NCBI RefSeq assembly: GCF_016790145.1 | Contig: NZ_JAEUOI010000020.1 | Coordinates: forward strand, 1 to 35,198 | DNA from: Propionivibrio sp. | Lineage (GTDB): Bacteria; Pseudomonadota; Gammaproteobacteria; Burkholderiales; Rhodocyclaceae | Direction: 5' to 3' | DNA: 35,198 bases | In this document: piece after piece, positions 7,880 through 16,762 of the stretch | Layout of the letters: the number at the start of each line of letters is the position of its first letter | Position numbering within the stretch: the stretch's first letter is position 1 | Notes under the pieces: generated by a model | What the model was told of the DNA's origin: nothing | Databases searched by the model: none | The model's input: the letters and a program-made list of their open reading frames with translations, nothing else | Translations under genes and position numbers: made by a program

Positions 7880-10800
7880 ATGGCCAATCTCAGTTACGAT
7901 TTTCTCCCCTGGGCCCGGCGCGGCCTGGCCCGAGCCCACCAACACGCGCAGCTCGACCTGGCCGGCACCTCGGCCCTGCCGGCCGTGGATATCGGCCTGC
8001 ATCTCCTGGGCAAGGGCGACGGCGCCGACCAGATCGTGGATTCCGACCCCGTCAAGCTCAAGGTCAGCGGACCCGGCGACATCATCGGAATCGACCCGCG
8101 CATCGTCGTGCGTACCGAGCCGCGCTCGAACAATCACAACTTCGAGCCGAACTACCTGGCCGCCATCGAGTTCGATCCGCCGGATTTCCCCTGGATGTTC
8201 ACGCCGGCCAAGGCGGATGCCAACAACCGCCTGATGCCCTGGCTGGCGCTGGTCGTTTTCGATGCTTCCACGGTCGGCGAACCGCAGGTACGCCCCGGCC
8301 GCCTGCTGCCCTCCGTGATCCTGCCGCTCGGCACACCGCTGCCAGCGCTTAGCCAGGCGTGGATGTGGGCGCACGCGCAGGTGGTACGTGACAAACCCGA
8401 GGCGCAGAACCCGATCGACATGCTCAAGACGGCCCCGTCGCGCAATCTGTCGCGCATCGTCTGCCCGCAACGGCTGGCGGCCAACACGAGCTATTTCGCC
8501 TGCCTGGTTCCGGTTTTCAAGCCAGGCCGCGACAGCGGGCTGGGCCGCCCGCTGGCGGCCGATGCCCGGCTGGAGCCAGCCTGGGAAGGCGTTGCCGCAA
8601 GCTTCGATCTTGAATTGCCGGTCTATTATCACTGGCACTTCAGTACCGGTCCGGCCGGCGATTTTGAAACACTGGCGCGGCGGCTGAAAACCCCCAAGGA
8701 CTACGCGCTGGAGAACCCGGCGGTCGCCGCCAGCCTGGCCCACCTCGGCCGCCTGCCGACCGAAGTCGATGCCGACCATGTCCTGCAGCCGCACAGTGCC
8801 CGCGGTCAGGGCAAGGGTTTCCTGACCAGCAACTACCTCGCCCAGTACGAAGGCGCACTCATCTCGCTGACGATCGCCGACAACGACTCGCCCGACCCCG
8901 GCCAGGTCGCGGAAATTGCAAACGACCTCGCGACCATCCTCAACGCCGGCGACGAGCGGGCCACCATCATCGCGTCCGAGGACGCCGAGGTAGATCTGCC
9001 CGACGCGCAGCCCAGGTACGTCCCCGTCGTCGGACCGCCCATCTACGGCGCGTGGCACGCTGCCACGCACAAGGTGGTACCGACCCAGCGCGACCATTGG
9101 CTGAACGGCCTTAACTGCAGCGTTCCGCGGCGCATGGGCGCCAGCGTCGGCACGCGGGTGGTGCAAACCAATCAGGAAATCTTCATGCAGGCAGCCTGGA
9201 AGCAGGCCGGCGATATCATCAAGGCCGAGCGCCTGTTCAGCCTCGCCCACCTGTCGCGCAAATCGCTGGCACGGATGGTCACTCGGCTGCAGCACCTGCC
9301 CGAAGCACGGCGGCTGGCGATGCTCGCCCCGGCGGCATCGCGCATACGCATCAGTCAGGAACAGACGGTCTATGGCTATGCCCAGGCGACCAGCCTGCCG
9401 CAAGGCTTTCACGATGGCGCCATGCGCCGTTCGATGAGCCCCGCCCGCGCGCTGCTGCGCAAGAACGGCGGCGCGGCCGGCGTTCGCCAGCTTGAACACC
9501 TTTCCAACGGCTTCAGCAAGACCGAATCGGTCGCTGCCCTGGCCCAGCCAGCCCGCTTCCGCTTCGATGGGCTGAGCGGACTCAACGCGCTTGATGGCTT
9601 GCAACTGCCGGAGGCGCCCGATGCCCGCGTTAGTATTCCCGGCTTTGCCGACGGCTTGCGCGTTGCCGACGCCCGGGTGCTTCTCGCCAGCGGACGGGAA
9701 CTGCAAGCCCGGTTAAAGGGCTCCGGCTGGCGGACGTCCACGCTTGGCGAAAGGCTCAAGGCCGGGGTGCTGCTCGACAGCCATTACCAGCGTCTGGATG
9801 TACTCAGCGAACAGCTGGCAGTCAGCGGCGCCACCGCCGTGCCCAGCCGCAGCGAGATGGCGACGGCGCTGCTGGCCACCAAAGCCAGCCGTCCCGAGGG
9901 CGTACAGATCAACGTTCAGCCCGATGCCAACGGCGGGTTCGCTCTCGCTGCGCAGGGGCTCAGGGTCGACGCGCGCGGCGGGCAGCTACTGCCGCATTCT
10001 GCCGACCGCCTGCGCGGCAAAGCGATGGCTGGCGCAGTCGGTGCCGTCAATGTCACGGCTATCCGCCGTTACGGCAATGCGGCGCTGTTCAATTCCTTGC
10101 CGGTCAACACGCTGCCGGTCGGTGGCGCCCAGGAGAAGCCGGTGCACATCGTAGCCGAGGCCGGCGGAAATTTCACTGCGCCGGCGGCTGTCGGCCCGGC
10201 GATCGCCGGTCAGGGCAGCATCACCGTCGCCCCGCCCGTGAGCGACAAGGCGGTTCTCGACCGCTTCGGCAAAGCCTGGCTGGACAAGATCGAACGCGAC
10301 CAGACACCCGCGCCGCCCAAAGGCTTCAGCCTGGCGGTGGTGCCCTTCGACCACGTCAAGACGGCAGCCCAGGCAGTAGTCGCCATCGACCCGGCCGTGC
10401 TGGTAACCCGCCGCGTGGAAAGCATGCTCCAGCTCGGCAGCAACGATTTTGTCAGCAAGGGCGCGCCGGCCGGCTTCATCGGCCCGGTGCTGAAGAACCT
10501 GGAACGCTTCATCATCCCGCGCACTTACGACCGGGTGATGGCCTACCCCAAGCTTGACGAGCCGCTCTACCGGCGTCTGGTGGATATGGACAAGTCGGCC
10601 TTCATGCCCGGCGTCGAGGAGATTCCCAACGACACCATCCTGCTCGTCAAGACCAACCCGAAGTTCATCGAGAGCTTCCTCGTCGGCAGCAACCACGAAA
10701 TGGGGCGTGAGTTGCTGTGGCGCGGTTTTCCGACCGATTGCCGGGGAACCCCGTTCCAGAAGTTCTGGGCCTATTTCGACCGTAACCGGATCGATATCGA

Positions 10801-11503
10801 TCCTATCCACCAGTGGAACCGCTCTGCCCGCCTCGGGCTGGCTGGCGGCCACGGCGGCACGGCGCGATTGGCGCTGCTCATCCGCGGCCAGTTGCTGCGC
10901 CGTTACCCGAACACCAATGTCTACGCGGTGAAGAAGCTGGCCAATCCACGCAGCTTCGACAAGGACCTGGCCGCCGCAATGGCCGAACCCGCCACCAATA
11001 CCGTCGTTCATCCGGACGGTGGCGGCGTCATCGGCGACGACATCGTCTTTTTCCTCTTCCCGCTCGCCGACACCGAAGCCAAGAATTACTGGTGGGTGCT
11101 TGAGGAACCCATGACCGAACCGCGTTTCGGCTTCGACGATGAAGAGCAGCAGCGCGAAGTGCCGCGCATGCGCAGGCGTGGCGGTCTCCTGCAGAAGCCG
11201 ATGGAAGTTGGCAGGGGCGCGCCGGTGGGGTCCACTTTCCTGGCGCGGGTCAACGCGCAACGGCTACTGAACGGCGAGCAAGCTCTTCCAGCCACCCCTG
11301 CAGGCAACACCTGGCTCGATGTGGATTGGTCCGAGGTCGGCACGCCGGTAGGCGGCTCCGTCACCCTGGCCCAGTTGGCCCAGGTTGACCTGATCGACAA
11401 CACCCTGCAGGTCAGTTCGGCGACCAGCCATGCCGGGCAGATCGCCCGCGCCCTGCTGCAGCGGCCGTTCCGGGGCTACTTCGATGGCGAGCGACTGTCA
11501 TGA
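7880..11503 (+). CDS. Giant uncharacterised protein, second gene of the DUF6603 operon (1207 aa)
   Basis: The ATG at 7880 follows AGGAG at 7867-7871, immediately after the stop of the DUF6603 gene. There is no signal peptide or membrane segment. Three blocks look conserved. The first is NYLAAIEFDPPDFPWMF with RLMPWLALVVF (about 91-127). The second is NHEMGRELLWRGFPTD (938-953), followed by a Trp/Phe-rich stretch. The third is LLIRGQLLRRYPNTNVYA (999-1016). I have seen closely similar strings in large unnamed proteins of actinobacteria and myxobacteria but know no function. The middle third (about 480-800) is Ala/Gly/Arg-rich and less distinctive. No enzyme motif is evident. The position suggests it works with the DUF6603 protein, perhaps as a structural partner, which is inference. 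Confidence 0.8.
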   Translation: MANLSYDFLPWARRGLARAHQHAQLDLAGTSALPAVDIGLHLLGKGDGADQIVDSDPVKLKVSGPGDIIGIDPRIVVRTEPRSNNHNFEPNYLAAIEFDPPDFPWMFTPAKADANNRLMPWLALVVFDASTVGEPQVRPGRLLPSVILPLGTPLPALSQAWMWAHAQVVRDKPEAQNPIDMLKTAPSRNLSRIVCPQRLAANTSYFACLVPVFKPGRDSGLGRPLAADARLEPAWEGVAASFDLELPVYYHWHFSTGPAGDFETLARRLKTPKDYALENPAVAASLAHLGRLPTEVDADHVLQPHSARGQGKGFLTSNYLAQYEGALISLTIADNDSPDPGQVAEIANDLATILNAGDERATIIASEDAEVDLPDAQPRYVPVVGPPIYGAWHAATHKVVPTQRDHWLNGLNCSVPRRMGASVGTRVVQTNQEIFMQAAWKQAGDIIKAERLFSLAHLSRKSLARMVTRLQHLPEARRLAMLAPAASRIRISQEQTVYGYAQATSLPQGFHDGAMRRSMSPARALLRKNGGAAGVRQLEHLSNGFSKTESVAALAQPARFRFDGLSGLNALDGLQLPEAPDARVSIPGFADGLRVADARVLLASGRELQARLKGSGWRTSTLGERLKAGVLLDSHYQRLDVLSEQLAVSGATAVPSRSEMATALLATKASRPEGVQINVQPDANGGFALAAQGLRVDARGGQLLPHSADRLRGKAMAGAVGAVNVTAIRRYGNAALFNSLPVNTLPVGGAQEKPVHIVAEAGGNFTAPAAVGPAIAGQGSITVAPPVSDKAVLDRFGKAWLDKIERDQTPAPPKGFSLAVVPFDHVKTAAQAVVAIDPAVLVTRRVESMLQLGSNDFVSKGAPAGFIGPVLKNLERFIIPRTYDRVMAYPKLDEPLYRRLVDMDKSAFMPGVEEIPNDTILLVKTNPKFIESFLVGSNHEMGRELLWRGFPTDCRGTPFQKFWAYFDRNRIDIDPIHQWNRSARLGLAGGHGGTARLALLIRGQLLRRYPNTNVYAVKKLANPRSFDKDLAAAMAEPATNTVVHPDGGGVIGDDIVFFLFPLADTEAKNYWWVLEEPMTEPRFGFDDEEQQREVPRMRRRGGLLQKPMEVGRGAPVGSTFLARVNAQRLLNGEQALPATPAGNTWLDVDWSEVGTPVGGSVTLAQLAQVDLIDNTLQVSSATSHAGQIARALLQRPFRGYFDGERLS

Positions 11504-11556
11504 ACTCCTGCTGAGCCACTGCCCCTTCCTGAAATCCCAACGCACAGAGGCCGACC

Positions 11557-14500
11557 ATGCCGCGTCCCGAATCATTCCAGGCTATCCAGTCCCTGCGCGC
11601 CGAGCGTCAGGCGATCGATGCTCAACTGGCGCAGGCCACCTATGCCGCTGACCAGGCCAAGCGCCGCCGCGATGCGCTGAACGCCGCCGGCGCTGGCGCA
11701 CAAGCGCTGGCCGAAGCCCAGCAGTCAATGGATCAGGCGGTGCAGCGCTACCACGGCCTGCGCGCCGACCGTTCCGGGTTGCTGGCGGCGCTGGCCGAGC
11801 AGTCCGCCGCAACGGCTGCTGACCAGGCCAAGGCGATCGAACTCTTCAACAGCCTGGAAGGCGACTTGCCGATCAGCCTGTTCCCGGTGCGCCTGGAAAC
11901 CCGCTATGACACCAATCCGCTTGTCCTGCAGATTCGCGTCTATCCCGATGCCTGCAACGTCCAGCGTCACGCCGCCGGACTGACGGAGAGCGAGCAGGCC
12001 GCGGGTCGCGCCTACTGGCAGGCCGGCTGGGATGCCCGGCCGCCGCGTATCGAGGACGAAGCCGACCCGGCCTTCGAAAGCGACGAGCAGTTCCGCATGC
12101 GCCAGCAGCGCCCCGAAGCCCTGTGGGCCGAGCTGGTGCGTGCCCTGCGCGCGCCGCGCGCGGCTTACGTGGTGCGCTCCCTGCGCCCGGACAATGCCAG
12201 TCTACTCGAACGGCCCGGCGTTCCCGCCGATCCGCCCGCCTTCCCGGAAGGCGTGGAACTGGCGTCACGCCTCTCGTCGCAGCCGGTGGCCGTCATGCTT
12301 CCCGACCGTTTCTGCGCCATCGGCTATGCCCGTGGCGGACAGACGGTGTTCCGCAAATTCGGCAGCGTGGTGCCCGACGTGCTGCCCATGTCGCCGGTCA
12401 TCGGCCCCGGCGATCCGCCGCCGCCGGAGGACGCCGAACCGCCCTTTGCCGGCGAGGCTGCCTGGCTCGCCGACTATGCCAAGGCCGAAAAGCAGGGCAT
12501 GGCGATCACCATCCGTGGCGCCGACGTGCTGGTCAATGGTTACAACTTGAACGAGGGTGTCGAAAGGCTGCTGGTCATCGGCATCGACTGGACGCTGAGC
12601 CCGCAGGACGCCGCCGCCGGCATTGGGGCCCTCTTTGAAACACACACGACTTCCGGCGGCATGGCTTTCCTGCCTGTCGGCACGCCGACCAACAACGTGG
12701 CGGCCGAAAGCTCCGGGCATTCCCCGGCCTTCGACCGCGACGGCCAGCGCTCGGCCGCGCCGGCCACCGCCCCGGCGCCCGGCACGCGGGCCATCGAGGC
12801 CCTGCGCACGGCCTTCGGCATTGCCCCCGCCGATCTATCCGGCGAGACCCTGGCCAACGCCCATCTCGACGAGCCTGCCCTGGCCGGTCACATGGCCAAC
12901 GCACTGTACCTCGGCCTGGCCGGCGACTATCTGGACAAGTACTGGAGTCCGGCGCAGGGGGAGCAAGCGGGCGATGACGCCCTCGACGACCTGCGCCAGC
13001 ACGTCGTGCGCTTCGTGCGCCCGGCCGGGCCGCTGCAACCCGTGCGCATCGACCGCCAGCCCTACGCCATCCTGCCCGTACTGGCCGCTGGCAGCTATCA
13101 GTCCGCGTCGGCGTTTGAAAACGGCCTGGCCGGCATTCTCAACCTGCTGCGCCCGAGCTGGACGGAAGCCATCGGCGGCGTCAAGCGCTTTGACGGCTCG
13201 CCGGCCACCACCAACCTTCTCCTGCGCCAAGGACCGTGGGCGCAAACAGCCAGCTATCGTGAAGTCAGCCCCGCGCAGGACTCCGACGTAATAAAGGCCG
13301 TTGGCAAGTTCCAGTCCGATCTGCGCGCCAGTGCCGGCAGCGTCTTTCTCAAGGCGCTGGCGATTCTGCACGGTGAGTCATCAGCCACCGTCGCCAAACT
13401 GAACGCGCTGGCCATCCACACCCTCGCCGTAAAGCCGGACACCAATACCCTGCCGCGCGCCATGGCCTGGGTTCAAGCCGATGCGGAAATCAAGAGCCGT
13501 GAAGCGGCGGCGGACTCGTTTCTGCCCAAGGACGCCAACTACATCGAGCAACTGGCTGCCGCCGTCAAACCCGGAAACAATATCAAGGACGGAAAGGCCG
13601 AACTGCGCAAGGCGCCTTCGCTGCTGGCTGGCCTGCTGGCCTATTCCGTCGACCTCGAAGCCGACCGCGCCAGCGTCGGGCTGGTCAATGCGGTGGTTCC
13701 GGGCCAGGACCCCAAACAGCCCAGGCGCTCCTTCCGTGCGCCGCTCAGCATTGGTATCGAGAACCCGGTCGAGGACGAACAATCCTTCACCCTGACCCAC
13801 GCCGGCGAGCTGAGCCGCGTTCGCCTGCCCGGCATTACCGGCAAGGAAAGCGTCACCACCTTTGCGCTCGGCCAGGCGGCACGGGCCGCGGCCAGCCCGG
13901 ATGTGGCGCTGCCCCAGTGGCACGAGGTCGGCAAGGCGAAACTCCATGAACAGTGGCGTTACCGCACGACTCGCCACGCGCGCGACCTGGCCACTGTAGT
14001 GACCAGCCTTGGCAAGCTCGCCAACCGTAGCGTCGGCGAACTCAACTGGTCCTTGCGCACCACGCTCGACCTGTTCGACTGGCGGCTCGACGCTTGGTAC
14101 ACCTCGCTGGCCACGCGCCGGCTGGCGGAACTGCGCACTACCACCGACGAGAACGGCGAACCCGCCATTCGCACCGGCCTGCACGTCGGTGCCTGGGGCT
14201 ATGTCGAAGGTTTGAAGCCTGATCACGCCGGCCACAGCGAAAGCGCCGGCCACATGCTGATGCCGTCGATGCGCCATGCCGCCGCGGCCGCCATTCTGCG
14301 TAGCGCCTTCCAGTCCAACGACGCGGCGGCCAAGGCCGCCTTCGATCTCGACCTCTCCTCGCAACGGGTGCGCGCCGGCAAGGCGATTTTCGAAGGACTG
14401 GCCCAAGGCCAGACGCTGGCCGCGCTGCTCGGCTACCGCTTCGAGCGCGGTCTGCATGACGCCCTGCTTGGCCAGTACATCCTCGATTTCCGCGTGGTAT

Positions 14501-16593
14501 TCCCGCTGCGCCCGGTCAATGTGGACGCCCAGGGCAAAGCCAGCGACCAGCCGAAGGAAGTCGTCGCCGCGCGCGACGTGGTCGATGGCGTCAAGCTGCT
14601 TGAACAGTCACCAGAACAGATATCGCTGCAAGTTCCGAAGCTGGCCCTTCTCGGCGCTGATCATGAGCATCGGAAGAAGATCACCTCTTTGCTCACCGAC
14701 ATCGACCGGCTATGGGACGCCGTGGCCGATCTGTCCGTCGCCGAAGCCGTCTACCAGATCGCCCAGGGCAACGTCGAACGCGCCGCGGCCGCACTCTCGG
14801 TGCTCGACAAGCAGACCACCCCGGTCGAGCCGCAGATGCCGAACAGCCCGCGCGACGGTCTGACCTACACCCAGCGCGTGGTGCTCATGCTCAATGACGC
14901 TGCGCCGCCCGCCGGCTGGACGGAAGACGCCGTTGCGCTGGCCGAACCGCGGGTGAACGCCTGGCTGGCTCAGTTGATCGGCGACCCCCGGAATTTCACG
15001 CTGCGCGCCCGTATCTTCCAGGGCGACGTGCTGGAAAACGATCCGCTGGAAGTCACCCCGGCCGATCTGGGTCTCTCGCCGCTGGCGCTGCTCATGGCAC
15101 TGGAGTCGCCTGGGGCCGGGCGCACCGATGTACGTACCGGCGCGGCCGACAAGCTCACGCCTCCGGATCCGAGCAAACCGGTGGTCGCTGAAATGAGCCG
15201 CTTGCGCCTGCGCCTCGCCGAGGTATTCAGCACCATGGCCAGGCAACGGGTTGGTGACAGTGCTTTTGTGCACATCGAAGAAACGCCGGCCAGCGGCAAA
15301 GGCAATGGTCTGCTGCACCTGGAATGCCTTCTGGCTCTGGCCCGTCGGCTGGTCACCCAGTCCCGGCCGGCGTTGCGCAGCGACCTGGCGGTCATCGAAC
15401 CCAAGTTCGACCGGCAGAATATCGAGGGCGACTACCCTGGCGCCGATGCCGCCGATCTCGACACCCGCGCCATCGCCGCCGCAAGCGCCTTCGGCAAGCT
15501 GGCACAGGCTTTTCTAGACCTGCTCCCCGCCGACGACGTCACCCCGCTCGACGTCGATGCGACTGAGGCCGCCCTCGCCACCTTGCGCCCCTTCGCCGTT
15601 CTCGGTGCCGAAAGCGAAGATCACCGCACCTTTGCCGATGCAGCAGCTGCCATGGCCGCACTGCGCCGCCGCGCCAGTGCCGCGCGTGGCGACATGGCGG
15701 CCCGTGGCCAAGCCCTGCAGGCCCAGCGCAACGCAGCATCGGCGCCTGGAGCGAAGCCGGCCACCGTCGTCCAGTCCGCCATCGACACCCTGAAAACGGT
15801 CTTCGGCCGTGACTTCCCGGTCGTTCCGACGTTCTCCCTCGGCGACCGCGCCGCGTCGGTGCAGAGCTGCCTCGCAAATCAGAAGACGCTCACCGCCGGA
15901 CGCCCATCGGTCGTTGCCGGCTGGCTGCCCAAGATGGCCAAGGTGCGCGGCGGTGCCGAAAGACTTCAATCGCTCCTGCTGGCCCGCGAGATGCTCGCCG
16001 GCACGTACGCCGACGACTGCTTTGCTGTGGTTCAGTCGCCAGCCAACAGCGAAGCCGTCTGGGCAGCGCTGCCCGAAGCCTGGCCGGACGCCCCGCTCGG
16101 CGATGTGGCGAAGACCGACATCCTGGCCGGCAGTCGCCGCCGTCCTGATCTGGCCGTGGCCCTGCACGCACCGGCGCCGCTGCCTGAGACGATCAAGGAT
16201 GACACTGCCCTCGCCGGGCTGGTTTGCGACGACTGGGCGGAAACCGTGCCCACGCACACCAGCACCGCCGCCGTCGCTTTCCATTACGACGCCCCCAACG
16301 CAAGGCCGCCGCAGGCTATTCTGCTGGCCATTCCGCCACGTCCGCAAATGGCCCACTGGACGTTTGCCGAGGTCCTGGCCACGGTGGAGGAAAGCATTGC
16401 GCTGGCCAAATTGCGCGCAGTGACCCCCAACCAGCTGGCGGGCCCGGTCAGCCTGGCGCTGCCGCTGAATATCATTCCCGACGTCAAGTCAGCGCTGGTG
16501 CCTGGACTAAGCATTTCGGCCATGTCCAAATCTGCTTATGCCGTGGCCAGCATCGGCAGCAACAGCAAGAAGATGGCCATCGGACAGGTTTAG
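11557..16593 (+). CDS. Giant uncharacterised protein, third gene of the operon (1678 aa)
   Basis: This is the largest gene in the window. The first 100 residues form a probable coiled coil: Ala/Gln/Arg-rich, without Pro and almost without aromatics. Then comes LFPVRLETRY (108-117) with RVYPD (127-131), a pair that recurs in my memory in unnamed giant proteins of actinobacteria and myxobacteria. RQPYAILPV lies at about 500-508. Other segments are long and mixed alpha/beta. No signal peptide, TM segment or catalytic motif is seen. The ATG at 11557 has only a weak GAGG upstream. The gap to the previous gene is 53 bp. Its N-terminal coiled coil suggests assembly into a complex, which is inference. 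Confidence 0.8.
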   Translation: MPRPESFQAIQSLRAERQAIDAQLAQATYAADQAKRRRDALNAAGAGAQALAEAQQSMDQAVQRYHGLRADRSGLLAALAEQSAATAADQAKAIELFNSLEGDLPISLFPVRLETRYDTNPLVLQIRVYPDACNVQRHAAGLTESEQAAGRAYWQAGWDARPPRIEDEADPAFESDEQFRMRQQRPEALWAELVRALRAPRAAYVVRSLRPDNASLLERPGVPADPPAFPEGVELASRLSSQPVAVMLPDRFCAIGYARGGQTVFRKFGSVVPDVLPMSPVIGPGDPPPPEDAEPPFAGEAAWLADYAKAEKQGMAITIRGADVLVNGYNLNEGVERLLVIGIDWTLSPQDAAAGIGALFETHTTSGGMAFLPVGTPTNNVAAESSGHSPAFDRDGQRSAAPATAPAPGTRAIEALRTAFGIAPADLSGETLANAHLDEPALAGHMANALYLGLAGDYLDKYWSPAQGEQAGDDALDDLRQHVVRFVRPAGPLQPVRIDRQPYAILPVLAAGSYQSASAFENGLAGILNLLRPSWTEAIGGVKRFDGSPATTNLLLRQGPWAQTASYREVSPAQDSDVIKAVGKFQSDLRASAGSVFLKALAILHGESSATVAKLNALAIHTLAVKPDTNTLPRAMAWVQADAEIKSREAAADSFLPKDANYIEQLAAAVKPGNNIKDGKAELRKAPSLLAGLLAYSVDLEADRASVGLVNAVVPGQDPKQPRRSFRAPLSIGIENPVEDEQSFTLTHAGELSRVRLPGITGKESVTTFALGQAARAAASPDVALPQWHEVGKAKLHEQWRYRTTRHARDLATVVTSLGKLANRSVGELNWSLRTTLDLFDWRLDAWYTSLATRRLAELRTTTDENGEPAIRTGLHVGAWGYVEGLKPDHAGHSESAGHMLMPSMRHAAAAAILRSAFQSNDAAAKAAFDLDLSSQRVRAGKAIFEGLAQGQTLAALLGYRFERGLHDALLGQYILDFRVVFPLRPVNVDAQGKASDQPKEVVAARDVVDGVKLLEQSPEQISLQVPKLALLGADHEHRKKITSLLTDIDRLWDAVADLSVAEAVYQIAQGNVERAAAALSVLDKQTTPVEPQMPNSPRDGLTYTQRVVLMLNDAAPPAGWTEDAVALAEPRVNAWLAQLIGDPRNFTLRARIFQGDVLENDPLEVTPADLGLSPLALLMALESPGAGRTDVRTGAADKLTPPDPSKPVVAEMSRLRLRLAEVFSTMARQRVGDSAFVHIEETPASGKGNGLLHLECLLALARRLVTQSRPALRSDLAVIEPKFDRQNIEGDYPGADAADLDTRAIAAASAFGKLAQAFLDLLPADDVTPLDVDATEAALATLRPFAVLGAESEDHRTFADAAAAMAALRRRASAARGDMAARGQALQAQRNAASAPGAKPATVVQSAIDTLKTVFGRDFPVVPTFSLGDRAASVQSCLANQKTLTAGRPSVVAGWLPKMAKVRGGAERLQSLLLAREMLAGTYADDCFAVVQSPANSEAVWAALPEAWPDAPLGDVAKTDILAGSRRRPDLAVALHAPAPLPETIKDDTALAGLVCDDWAETVPTHTSTAAVAFHYDAPNARPPQAILLAIPPRPQMAHWTFAEVLATVEESIALAKLRAVTPNQLAGPVSLALPLNIIPDVKSALVPGLSISAMSKSAYAVASIGSNSKKMAIGQV

Positions 16594-16627
16594 TCGTCAA
16601 TCAAGGAGAAATGCTTGAAGAACCTTC

Positions 16628-16715
16628 ACCACCAAGTCGCCAAGTTCACCAAGGTGCACCAAGTTAACTTCAAGTTTTTCTTGGTGATTCTTTGTGAACT
16701 TGGTGACTTGGTGGT
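16628..16715. repeat. Large imperfect inverted repeat inside the operon (ACCAAG-rich)
   Basis: Arm 16628-16663, beginning ACCACCAAGTCGCCAAGTTC, pairs with arm 16680-16715, ending GAACTTGGTGACTTGGTGGT. About 31 of 36 positions match, across a 16-nt loop. It is followed by a T-rich stretch (CGCTTTTTCTC, about 16718-16727). Each arm is itself made of short ACCAAG-type repeats. It fills most of the 169-bp gap between the third and fourth giant genes and could act as an attenuator or partial terminator. Confidence 0.75.
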
Positions 16716-16762
16716 TCGCTTTTTCTCATTGATCGCCAGCCAGGAAAGCTGAGGAGCCCACC

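Noticed and set aside
4589-11260. Very long minus-strand open frames opposite the first two giant genes (4589-6757, 4938-7217, 7865-9706, 9986-11260)
   Set aside because: They follow from high GC at third codon positions of the plus-strand genes. Their translations are low-complexity (Ser/Pro/Arg-rich or Asp/Ala/Gln/Gly-rich), have no ribosome sites and match no family pattern.
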